Shown: in pieces, positions 1-4,706 of the stretch
How positions within the stretch are numbered: position 1 is the stretch's first letter
Layout: every line of letters begins with the position of its first letter
Assembly: GCA_002307905.1 (NCBI GenBank)
Contig: DBUL01000006.1
Span: forward strand, 8,664-14,969
Source of the DNA: Rhizobiaceae bacterium UBA1291
GTDB lineage: Bacteria; Pseudomonadota; Alphaproteobacteria; Rhizobiales; Rhizobiaceae
Reading direction: 5' to 3'
Length of the DNA stretch: 6,306 nt
Program-made: the position numbers and the translations under genes
The notes under the pieces: generated by a model
Seen by the model: only the letters and a program-made list of their open reading frames with translations
Databases searched by the model: none
What the model was told of the DNA's origin: nothing

Positions 1-736
1 CCTGTTCGAGTGCCAGTTCATCGACCAATCCGCCGCGGCTGGTGTTGATGAGGATCGGTCTTCTTTGCATCAGGGCAAATTCGCGCGCGCCTATGATGCC
101 GCGGGTCTCCGCGTTGAGCGGGCAGTGAAGGGTGATGACATCGGCGCGGCGCATGACGTTGTCAAAAGGGGTCTGGCCGGGCTTCAAGTTATCTTCGCCC
201 TTTCGGCCGGCGATCAGGAGTCTCATCCCGAAGGCTTCGGCGATGCGGCCGACGGCCCGGCCGAGCGTGCCGTAGCCGATGATGCCGAGGGTGGAACCGC
301 CGAGGTCTGCGATCGGGTGGTCGAAGAAACAGAATTGCGCGGCTTCCTGCCAGCGACCGTCCAGCACCGACTGGCGATAGGGCAGGATCGAACGGCGCAG
401 CGCCAGCATCAGGGCAAAGGTGTGCTCCGGCACGGTGTGGCGGGCATAGTCGCGGATATTCGAGACCGTGATCCCGCGCTCGCGGGCGAAGGCGAGATCG
501 ACAATGTCGGTGCCGGTGGCGGCGACTGCGATCAAGGAAAGGCGAGTGGCGCCGGCGAGGCTTTCGCGGCGAAGCGGGGCCTTGTTGGAGATCACGATGT
601 CGGCATCGGCAATGCGCGCGGCGACTTCCTCCGGCGCCGTGCGGGCATGGACGATCAGGTCATGCGGAAAGGCGGGGGCGCGCACCACGGTTTCGGGCGA
701 CAGCGTGTCACGATCGAGAAAGACGATCTTCTTCAT
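1..736 (-). CDS. D-2-hydroxyacid dehydrogenase (glycerate/hydroxypyruvate reductase-like), 3' end outside window
   Basis: Partial gene: 245 codons are visible and the C-terminus lies beyond the left edge. The protein belongs to the D-isomer-specific 2-hydroxyacid dehydrogenases, cytoplasmic enzymes that interconvert 2-oxoacids and D-2-hydroxyacids with NAD(P)H. The N-terminal part of the substrate domain covers about residues 1-100. The Rossmann domain carries the dinucleotide motif GYGTLG (154-159). The segment NTSRGGLVDE (231-240) contains the family's catalytic arginine, Arg234; the catalytic Glu and His lie further on and are not visible. At the end of the second Rossmann strand, where NAD enzymes usually have Asp, there is GRK (177-179), which suggests a preference for NADPH (inference). 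The start is ATG at 736. An AGGAG lies about 12 bases upstream, and no other ATG precedes the in-frame stop further upstream. The exact substrate cannot be told; glyoxylate/hydroxypyruvate is a guess from the family. Confidence 0.9.
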   Translation of the reverse strand, partial: MKKIVFLDRDTLSPETVVRAPAFPHDLIVHARTAPEEVAARIADADIVISNKAPLRRESLAGATRLSLIAVAATGTDIVDLAFARERGITVSNIRDYARHTVPEHTFALMLALRRSILPYRQSVLDGRWQEAAQFCFFDHPIADLGGSTLGIIGYGTLGRAVGRIAEAFGMRLLIAGRKGEDNLKPGQTPFDNVMRRADVITLHCPLNAETRGIIGAREFALMQRRPILINTSRGGLVDELALEQ

Positions 737-771
737 CTGGGCAGGCCACTCCTCTTTTCCTTGGCGACGGC

Positions 772-800
772 ATTAGAATGAGAGGTCATGGCAATGGCAA
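772..800 (-). promoter_or_regulatory. Sigma70-like promoter of the dehydrogenase gene
   Basis: Read on the minus strand, TTGCCA (795-800) and TCTAAT (772-777) each match the sigma70 consensus at 5 of 6 positions, with exactly 17 bases between them. Transcription would start near 765, giving a leader of about 30 bases before the ATG at 736. TTGCCA is directly duplicated (789-794), but only the upstream copy has the right spacing. No EcfG-type element was found here, so this gene appears to be outside the stress regulon. The rest of 737-890 shows nothing else convincing. Confidence 0.5.
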
Positions 801-890
801 GGGGGAAGTCGGACCATGGAAAGGCCGCGGTGCGCAGAGCAATGGCCGGGATAATGCAGGCGGGCCCGAACCCGGCGGCTGTGGAGCGGG

Positions 891-922
891 CAAGAAAAAG
901 CCCGGAACCGCAGTTCCGGGCT
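891..922 (-). terminator. Rho-independent terminator of the CsbD-family gene
   Basis: A perfect 10-bp stem, AGCCCGGAAC (899-908) with GTTCCGGGCT (913-922), encloses a 4-base loop. On the minus strand it is followed by a run of five T residues, then CTTG. It begins 22 bases after the TAA stop (944-946) of the CsbD-family gene, the expected place and polarity for its intrinsic terminator. Confidence 0.9.
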
Positions 923-943
923 GATCGGTCGGCTTTGAAAGCC

Positions 944-1141
944 TTAGTGGCGGCTGAGCCAGCTGTCGATTTCGCGCTCGGCCTCTTCCTCGGTCTTGCC
1001 ATAGGCTTCCTGGATCTTGCCGGCGAGCTGCTTGCGGTTGCCAGCGATCACGTCCATGTCGTCGCCGGTGATCTTGCCCCACTGAACCTGGGCCTTGCCC
1101 TTGAACTGCTCCCAATTGCCTTCGATCTGATTCCAATTCAT
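944..1141 (-). CDS. CsbD-family stress response protein
   Basis: This 65-residue hydrophilic, charged protein has the typical size and signature of the CsbD family (Bacillus subtilis CsbD, E. coli YjbJ). It shows the N-terminal block MNWNQIEGNWEQFKGK, then QVQWGKITGDD, with the spaced W/K-G pattern, and an acidic C-terminal helix ending in WLSRH. CsbD-like proteins are abundant under general stress in many bacteria, but their molecular role is unknown. No signal peptide or membrane segment is present, so it is probably cytosolic. The ATG at 1141 has a strong AAGGAG six bases upstream. It is a single-gene transcription unit, with an exact EcfG promoter (1195-1219) before it and an intrinsic terminator (891-922) after it. 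This makes it a probable direct member of the EcfG stress regulon. Confidence 0.93.
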   Translation of the reverse strand: MNWNQIEGNWEQFKGKAQVQWGKITGDDMDVIAGNRKQLAGKIQEAYGKTEEEAEREIDSWLSRH

Positions 1142-1194
1142 GTCGATCTCCTTCTCGGTTGGTTACGGTAGAGGTCGTTGATCCTCGGCTTAAC

Positions 1195-1219
1195 AACGCA
1201 GCCGGCAGGATTAGGTTCC
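1195..1219 (-). promoter_or_regulatory. EcfG-type general stress promoter of the CsbD-family gene
   Basis: On the minus strand GGAAC (1215-1219) is followed after exactly 16 bases by CGTT (1195-1198). This matches the alphaproteobacterial EcfG/RpoE2 consensus GGAAC-N16/17-CGTT at all nine fixed positions. The -10 element ends 53 bases before the ATG at 1141, leaving a leader of about 45 bases. Confidence 0.88.
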
Positions 1220-1237
1220 GGTGAAACCGCCGAAAAC

Positions 1238-1273
1238 GAGCGGTTGGTGGAAGTCGAGCGGTTGGTCGAAGTA
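1238..1273. repeat. Two-copy 18-bp tandem direct repeat between divergent promoters
   Basis: GAGCGGTTGGTGGAAGTC (1238-1255) is followed directly by GAGCGGTTGGTCGAAGTA (1256-1273), 16 of 18 bases identical. It lies in the 281-bp region between the divergent CsbD-family and DUF883 genes. It starts about 19 bases upstream of the -35 element of the minus-strand promoter and about 92 bases upstream of that on the plus strand. It could be a regulator-binding site or a simple slippage duplication; the sequence does not decide. Confidence 0.75.
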
Positions 1274-1364
1274 TTGAGACGCACCGGCATAGGGATGGAT
1301 GGGAGAATGATAGTCCGGTCGTGGCGAACCTTGCGCGCTTTCGGGGGAAGGCCTACAAAAATCC

Positions 1365-1389
1365 GGAACCGATCAGCGGTTGAGACGTT
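1365..1389 (+). promoter_or_regulatory. EcfG-type general stress promoter of the DUF883/YqjE-like unit
   Basis: GGAAC (1365-1369), 16 bases, then CGTT (1386-1389): an exact match to the EcfG promoter consensus. The -10 element ends 33 bases before the ATG at 1423, and the ribosome binding site AAGGAG (1410-1415) falls inside the predicted leader. It probably drives both the 1423 and 1795 genes. Confidence 0.88.
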
Positions 1390-1422
1390 TTCAGCACGAA
1401 GCAGATCACAAGGAGATTTCTG

Positions 1423-1791
1423 ATGGCCAATGCATCCATGGCGGACAAGGCGAAGAACAAGGTCGAGAGCCTTATTGACGAGGCGGAGATCGCCACCAGC
1501 GCAAGCGCCAGCGACGTCCAGGCGGACCTCGAAAACCTGCGTCGCGACATTGCCGCGCTGACGCAGACGGTCGCCTCTTTCGGCACCGGCAAGCTCAAGG
1601 AAGCGAGCAACCGGGCGAGCCAGCTCGGTGCAGAAGCAGCGGATGCTTCCGCACAATATGTGGAAAGCGCGCGTAACACCGTGCGCTCGGCCGAACAGGA
1701 TCTTGAGGCGCATATTCGCAACAAGCCGCTTCAGGCGATCGCCATCGCGGCCGGTGTCGGCTTCCTGGCTGCCCTGCTGACCCGGCGCTGA
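1423..1791 (+). CDS. DUF883 (ElaB/YqjD/YgaM-like) C-tail-anchored membrane protein
   Basis: The 122-residue protein has the DUF883 layout. A long, charged and Ala-rich region (about 1-98) is probably helical or coiled coil. It ends in the family's C-terminal anchor, RNKPLQAIAIAAGVGFLAALL (from residue 99), followed by a terminal Arg pair. The hydrophobic segment at about 103-119 should insert in the inner membrane with the bulk of the protein in the cytoplasm. E. coli relatives ElaB and YqjD are stationary-phase, RpoS-dependent proteins, and YqjD associates with ribosomes at the membrane; whether this one does is inference. The ATG at 1423 has AAGGAG seven bases upstream. Control by the EcfG promoter at 1365 parallels the RpoS control of the E. 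coli homologues. The stop lies only three bases before the next start, so the pair is an operon. Confidence 0.9.
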   Translation: MANASMADKAKNKVESLIDEAEIATSASASDVQADLENLRRDIAALTQTVASFGTGKLKEASNRASQLGAEAADASAQYVESARNTVRSAEQDLEAHIRNKPLQAIAIAAGVGFLAALLTRR

Positions 1792-1794
1792 TAA

Positions 1795-2241
1795 ATGCGC
1801 AGACTGATAGAACAACTCCTTCTCCTGGGATTGGGGAATGTCTCCACCACCGCCGTCGAGATCAAGCGCAAGACGATTGGCGGGGTCATCGCCACGGTCT
1901 TCTTCCTGACCGGCTATATCGCACTGGTAATGGCGTTGGCCTTCTATGTCGCGGCGGAAGCCGGGTCTGTGGCAGCTTCTCTGGTGGTTGCGGCTGCGTC
2001 CATGGCCGCGGCGCTGGTCGTTCTGGCGATCGTTGCCGTGCTCAATCGCCAGACCGAGCGTCGGATGATGGAGCGGCAGGCGGCGCTCGCGGCGCAGGGG
2101 CCGGATCCGGTCACGGCTCGACTGGTTACTGAGCTGCCCGGCATGATGCGGGAAAGCCCGATCGTCACGACGATAATGGTGAGCAGTCTGGTCTATGTGC
2201 TGGCGCGAAGCCGGGGGTTCGGCCGACGGCCCCGCGGCTAG
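1795..2241 (+). CDS. YqjE-like inner-membrane protein, phage-holin superfamily
   Basis: This 148-residue membrane protein has two clear hydrophobic segments (about 29-52 and 59-84) joined by a very short turn. A charged stretch rich in Arg and Met follows (85-95), then a weaker hydrophobic segment (122-137) and a basic tail. Size, layout and its place right after a DUF883 gene fit the YqjE / Phage_holin_3_6 family, as in the E. coli yqjD-yqjE-yqjK operon. The name reflects fold similarity: there is no lysis cassette here and a lysis role is unlikely. The ATG at 1795 lies three bases after the previous stop and has no convincing Shine-Dalgarno, which suggests translational coupling. The gene converges on nepR. 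The 88-bp gap 2242-2329 holds only a weak GCCCC/GGGGC pairing (2229-2233 with 2254-2258) without a T run, so no clear terminator was found. Confidence 0.85.
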   Translation: MRRLIEQLLLLGLGNVSTTAVEIKRKTIGGVIATVFFLTGYIALVMALAFYVAAEAGSVAASLVVAAASMAAALVVLAIVAVLNRQTERRMMERQAALAAQGPDPVTARLVTELPGMMRESPIVTTIMVSSLVYVLARSRGFGRRPRG

Positions 2242-2329
2242 CGCATCGTCTTTGGGGCGTGGTCGCCCTGCAGAGCGGCGGCGGGCCGGGGCGCAGGCGG
2301 GAAGGTCGGGACCATGGTGCGGACCCGGT

Positions 2330-2524
2330 TCAGTCCTTCTCGCCGCGCTCGGCCTGGTCCAAACGTTCGAGAAGATCGAGAAATGCGGGAGGTGTGCCCT
2401 CTTCGATGATGCTGTCATAGTAGCCGCGGAGCTTCCGCGCGATCATCGCATTGGCTTCCTGCTTGTTCGACTTGGCGGATTCCGCCCGTTCGTCCTTATG
2501 CGATCGCTTATCCGGCATTTCCAT
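2330..2524 (-). CDS. nepR: NepR, anti-sigma factor of the general stress response
   Basis: The small protein (64 residues from ATG 2524, or 62 from ATG 2518) carries the NepR core near its C-terminus: ARKLRGYYDSII, then EEGTPPAFLDLLERLDQAE. These are the two amphipathic helices joined by a Pro turn that bind either EcfG or the sigma-like domain of PhyR. The N-terminus is short, charged and probably disordered, as usual for the family. In the known pathway NepR sequesters EcfG until phosphorylated PhyR titrates it away. The reading frame extends to a TTG at 2578, but that would run through most of the nepR/phyR intergenic region and exceed the normal length. Neither ATG has a strong Shine-Dalgarno; GGGG four bases before 2524 slightly favours that one. 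The gene is divergent from phyR, as often seen, but no ecfG follows it; a convergent membrane-protein gene lies downstream. Confidence 0.9.
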   Translation of the reverse strand: MEMPDKRSHKDERAESAKSNKQEANAMIARKLRGYYDSIIEEGTPPAFLDLLERLDQAERGEKD

Positions 2525-2560
2525 GAAGCCCCATTCATCCCCTAGTCGAGAGTGAGATAA

Positions 2561-2575
2561 ACCTATTAAGTAGGT
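2561..2575. repeat. Small dyad in the nepR/phyR intergenic region
   Basis: ACCTA (2561-2565) and TAGGT (2571-2575) are inverted copies with five bases between them. The dyad lies upstream of nepR, where a minus-strand -10 region would be expected, and next to the larger palindrome at 2582-2611. It could be an operator, but short dyads like this also arise by chance. Confidence 0.4.
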
Positions 2576-2581
2576 CAATGG

Positions 2582-2611
2582 AAAAAAGTTCCTCTGTGGC
2601 GGAACTTTTTT
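2582..2611. repeat. Perfect palindrome with head-to-head GGAAC elements
   Basis: AAAAAAGTTCC (2582-2592) and GGAACTTTTTT (2601-2611) are perfect inverted repeats of 11 bases with an 8-base centre. The right arm contains the -35 element of the phyR EcfG promoter. The left arm holds an identical GGAAC pointing toward nepR, but 16 bases beyond it on the minus strand the sequence is ACTT rather than CGTT. The structure resembles a bidirectional terminator, yet it lies upstream of both predicted transcription starts, so it probably acts as DNA rather than RNA. Confidence 0.85.
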
Positions 2612-2625
2612 TCGGAAGGGGCGTT
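2601..2625 (+). promoter_or_regulatory. EcfG-type general stress promoter of phyR
   Basis: GGAAC (2601-2605), 16 bases, then CGTT (2622-2625): an exact EcfG consensus match. The spacer starts with a run of seven T residues (2606-2612). The -10 element ends 45 bases before the phyR ATG at 2671. This implies positive feedback of EcfG on its own activator, known for phyR genes in this class. Confidence 0.9.
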
Positions 2626-2670
2626 TTCCGCCGAGTCCGCACCCATACTATATTCAATTGGAGAAACCGC

Positions 2671-3465
2671 ATGTCTCTTACTGCCCGCGTTGCCGCTCAC
2701 CTGCCTTACCTTCGGCGATACGCACGAGCCGTTACCGGCTCCCAGACTTCTGGAGACGCCTATGTCGCGGCTGTGCTGGAAGCGCTGATTGCGGATCTCT
2801 CGATTTTCCCCAAGGGCGCAAATGATCGCGTTTCTCTCTACAAGCTATTTGTCACGCTGTTCGATTCCACCCAGGTGGAAATCCCTGAAATCTCCTCGCC
2901 CTTCGCCTGGGAAAAGCGCGCTGCCGCCAATCTCGGCAACATGCCGACACGCGCGCGTCATGCCTTCCTGCTGATTACGGTGGAAGGCTTCTCGCCGAGC
3001 GAGGCTGCTGAAGTGCTCAGCATTGGCGAAGCGGAATTCAACGCGCTGTTCAACGAGGCATCGACCGAGATTTCGCGTCAGGTGGCGACCGATATCATGA
3101 TCATCGAAGACGAGCCCCTGATCGCGCTCGACATCGAGCAGATGGTCGAGGATCTCGGCCATCGCGTCACCGGGATCGCGCGTACCCATGCGGAAGCCAT
3201 CGAACTCTACAAGCGCACCAATCCCAAGATGGTGCTTGCCGACATCCAGCTGGCCGATGGAAGCTCGGGCATCGACGCGGTGAACGACATCCTGAAGGTC
3301 GATACCGTGCCGGTGATCTTCATCACCGCCTTCCCCGAGCGGCTGCTGACCGGCGAGCGACCGGAACCGGCCTTTCTCGTCACCAAGCCCTTCAATCCGG
3401 ACATGGTGAAGGCTCTGATCAGTCAGGCGTTGTTCTTCAACGAACGGGTAGCGGAGAGCGCCTGA
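2671..3465 (+). CDS. phyR: PhyR, anti-anti-sigma response regulator of the general stress response
   Basis: The 264-residue protein joins an N-terminal sigma-like domain (about 1-135, with sigma2-like and sigma4-like parts) to a C-terminal receiver domain (about 141-258). The receiver has the acidic pair in IIEDEP (Glu146, Asp147), phosphoacceptor Asp191 in LADIQL, Thr219 in FITAFPERL and Lys239 in TKPF, so it looks fully competent. Phosphorylation opens the protein so that the sigma-like domain binds NepR and releases EcfG in the cytoplasm. The start is ATG 2671, with GGAG seven bases upstream; translation from the in-frame ATG at 2578 would begin upstream of the promoter and is rejected. 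The gene is divergent from nepR and followed by a HWE kinase, its likely phosphodonor or phosphatase. Length and domain order are normal for the family. Confidence 0.97.
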   Translation: MSLTARVAAHLPYLRRYARAVTGSQTSGDAYVAAVLEALIADLSIFPKGANDRVSLYKLFVTLFDSTQVEIPEISSPFAWEKRAAANLGNMPTRARHAFLLITVEGFSPSEAAEVLSIGEAEFNALFNEASTEISRQVATDIMIIEDEPLIALDIEQMVEDLGHRVTGIARTHAEAIELYKRTNPKMVLADIQLADGSSGIDAVNDILKVDTVPVIFITAFPERLLTGERPEPAFLVTKPFNPDMVKALISQALFFNERVAESA

Positions 3466-3489
3466 GCCTGGCGTCACAATGGGCCGTCA

Positions 3490-3504
3490 GGCGGGTGTCC
3501 CGCC
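3490..3504 (+). other. Intercistronic GC hairpin between phyR and the kinase gene
   Basis: GGCGGG (3490-3495) pairs with CCCGCC (3499-3504) around a 3-base loop, 24 bases after the phyR stop. A weaker outer pairing, GCCTGA (3460-3465) with TCAGGC (3487-3492), overlaps it and would be an alternative fold. There is no T run, so it is not a canonical terminator. It might lower expression of the kinase relative to phyR or protect the upstream mRNA end (inference). Confidence 0.35.
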
Positions 3505-3570
3505 GCGTGGACGGCGCAAGAGGCCTGGTGAGGTCCCAAGTGGATTGCCGAGCAGCGGCGGAGTGAGAAG

Positions 3571-4569
3571 TTGGTACATCGGTTGACATGGTTTGAACCT
3601 GAACGCGGCGACGACAAGTTGCGTGAGTTCTTCATAACCGCCCTGATCGACATGAGTGCCAGCCTCAGCCTGCAGGACAGGGAGGGCAGATATATATGCA
3701 TCACCACCTTGCCTGCACGCTGGGCGCTCAATCCCGGGGTTACGCCGAGCGATGAGACGATCTTCGGCGCGGATATCGGTGCCCGCCTCAAGGAAATGAA
3801 GGCCGGGCTGGAGAAGCCCGGCGATCACGCCGCAATCGAGATCGAAGCCTCTGACGATACCTGTTTCGAGTTCCGCTGTCGCATGATCGAAATGCGCAAT
3901 CATGAGATCAGCCTGATGACCATCGTCATCGATCGGACCGAGGACCGGCGGCGGGAGCGGTTGCTGAGAGCTTTGCTGCGCGAAGTCAGCCATCGTTCGA
4001 AGAACCTGCTCGCCATCATCCAGAGCATTGCGTCGCAGACGGCCCGCTATTCGGGGACGCTCGAGACCTTTCTGGGAAAGTTCCGAGGTCGGCTGCACGC
4101 CCTGTCGCAGTCCCAGGATCTGATCACCGATTCCAGCTGGCGCGGCGCCTATTTCCGCGACCTGCTCAAGCAGCAGGTTGATCGTTATGTGCAGGACAAT
4201 GGCGACCTGGTGAAAGTTTCGGGTGAGGATGTGCTGCTGAACCCCAATGCATCGCTGCATATCGGGCTGGCGCTTCATGAATTGATCGTCAATGCGGTCA
4301 GTCATGGCGACTTCCTCGCGCGCCGTCGCCCGATCGAAGTCAGTTGCGAGCGGATCGACACCGACGCGGGGCCGCAGATTCGCATGCGGTGGGTCGAGCC
4401 TGTCGGTAGCCTCGACACCGAGGCGCTGAAAGCCGCAAGGACGGCGCGGTTCGGCAGTACCGTTCTGGAAAGGGTCGTTCCGTCCTCGGTCAACGGGCAG
4501 GCCAGCCACAGTCTGGAAAAGGAGCAGGTCCTCTACGAGCTGACATTCCCGCAGGAAATCCCCGAATAG
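3571..4569 (+). CDS. Soluble PAS-HWE sensor histidine kinase, candidate PhyR partner
   Basis: The 332-residue kinase has no membrane segment. An N-terminal PAS-like domain (about 15-122) shows SLSLQDREGRY (31-41). The dimerization/phosphoacceptor region has EVSHRSKNLLAIIQ (138-151), with His141 the likely phosphorylated residue. The ATP-binding domain has an HWE-type N box, HELIVNAVSHGDF (236-248, Asn241), the W-x-E pair in RMRWVEP (Trp274, Glu276) and a late glycine segment, FGSTVLER. HWE kinases commonly feed PhyR; RsiC of Sinorhizobium meliloti is a HWE kinase reported to act both positively and negatively on its GSR. The start is a TTG at 3571 with GGAG seven bases upstream. The first ATG, at 3652, would cut into the PAS region, and an in-frame stop ends at 3531. 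It is probably cotranscribed with phyR across a 105-base gap. The signal sensed is unknown. Confidence 0.9.
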   Translation: MVHRLTWFEPERGDDKLREFFITALIDMSASLSLQDREGRYICITTLPARWALNPGVTPSDETIFGADIGARLKEMKAGLEKPGDHAAIEIEASDDTCFEFRCRMIEMRNHEISLMTIVIDRTEDRRRERLLRALLREVSHRSKNLLAIIQSIASQTARYSGTLETFLGKFRGRLHALSQSQDLITDSSWRGAYFRDLLKQQVDRYVQDNGDLVKVSGEDVLLNPNASLHIGLALHELIVNAVSHGDFLARRRPIEVSCERIDTDAGPQIRMRWVEPVGSLDTEALKAARTARFGSTVLERVVPSSVNGQASHSLEKEQVLYELTFPQEIPE

Positions 4570-4706
4570 CCGAACCGTACGGAACATATCGCGACACCGT
4601 GAATTATCGTGAGGCTCGGCCCGGCGGAATGAACGGTGCTTCCATTTGCGGGAATCGGCGTGTGCCAGACTCTCAGCCAGCCGCCCGACCGTTACGAGAA
4701 CCTCGA

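Noticed and set aside
65..781. Long plus-strand reading frame (238 codons) opposite the dehydrogenase
   Set aside because: It is antisense to a gene with clear family motifs, has no recognisable domain, and is a usual by-product of high-GC codon use.
904..928. GGAAC at 904-908 as a plus-strand EcfG -35 element
   Set aside because: It belongs to the terminator stem and has no CGTT at 16-17 bases.
1178..1423. Plus-strand frame of 81 codons in the intergenic region, containing an in-frame ERLVEV duplication
   Set aside because: It starts at TTG without a ribosome binding site and spans the EcfG promoter of the DUF883 gene. The amino-acid repeat is only the 18-bp DNA repeat read in a multiple of three.
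1795..2241. Prophage lysis cassette suggested by the holin-type membrane protein
   Set aside because: No endolysin, spanin or other phage gene is nearby; pairing with DUF883 and an EcfG promoter fits a cellular stress gene of the YqjE type.
1138..2418. Minus-strand reading frame of 426 codons
   Set aside because: It runs antisense through the DUF883 and YqjE-like genes and overlaps nepR in another frame; composition is rich in Arg, His and Pro, without domains, typical of a shadow frame.
2578..2670. Extended N-terminus for PhyR from the ATG at 2578
   Set aside because: It would cover the palindrome and the EcfG promoter; the PhyR family begins at the MSLTAR segment with a proper ribosome binding site.
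2845..3477. Minus-strand reading frame of 210 codons opposite phyR
   Set aside because: Antisense to phyR, His/Asp/Gly-rich with no domain; a shadow frame.
4581..4605. GGAAC upstream of the metallopeptidase as an EcfG promoter
   Set aside because: At 16 or 17 bases beyond it the sequence reads AATT or ATTA, with no CGTT; the nearest CGT-like bases are at wrong spacing.
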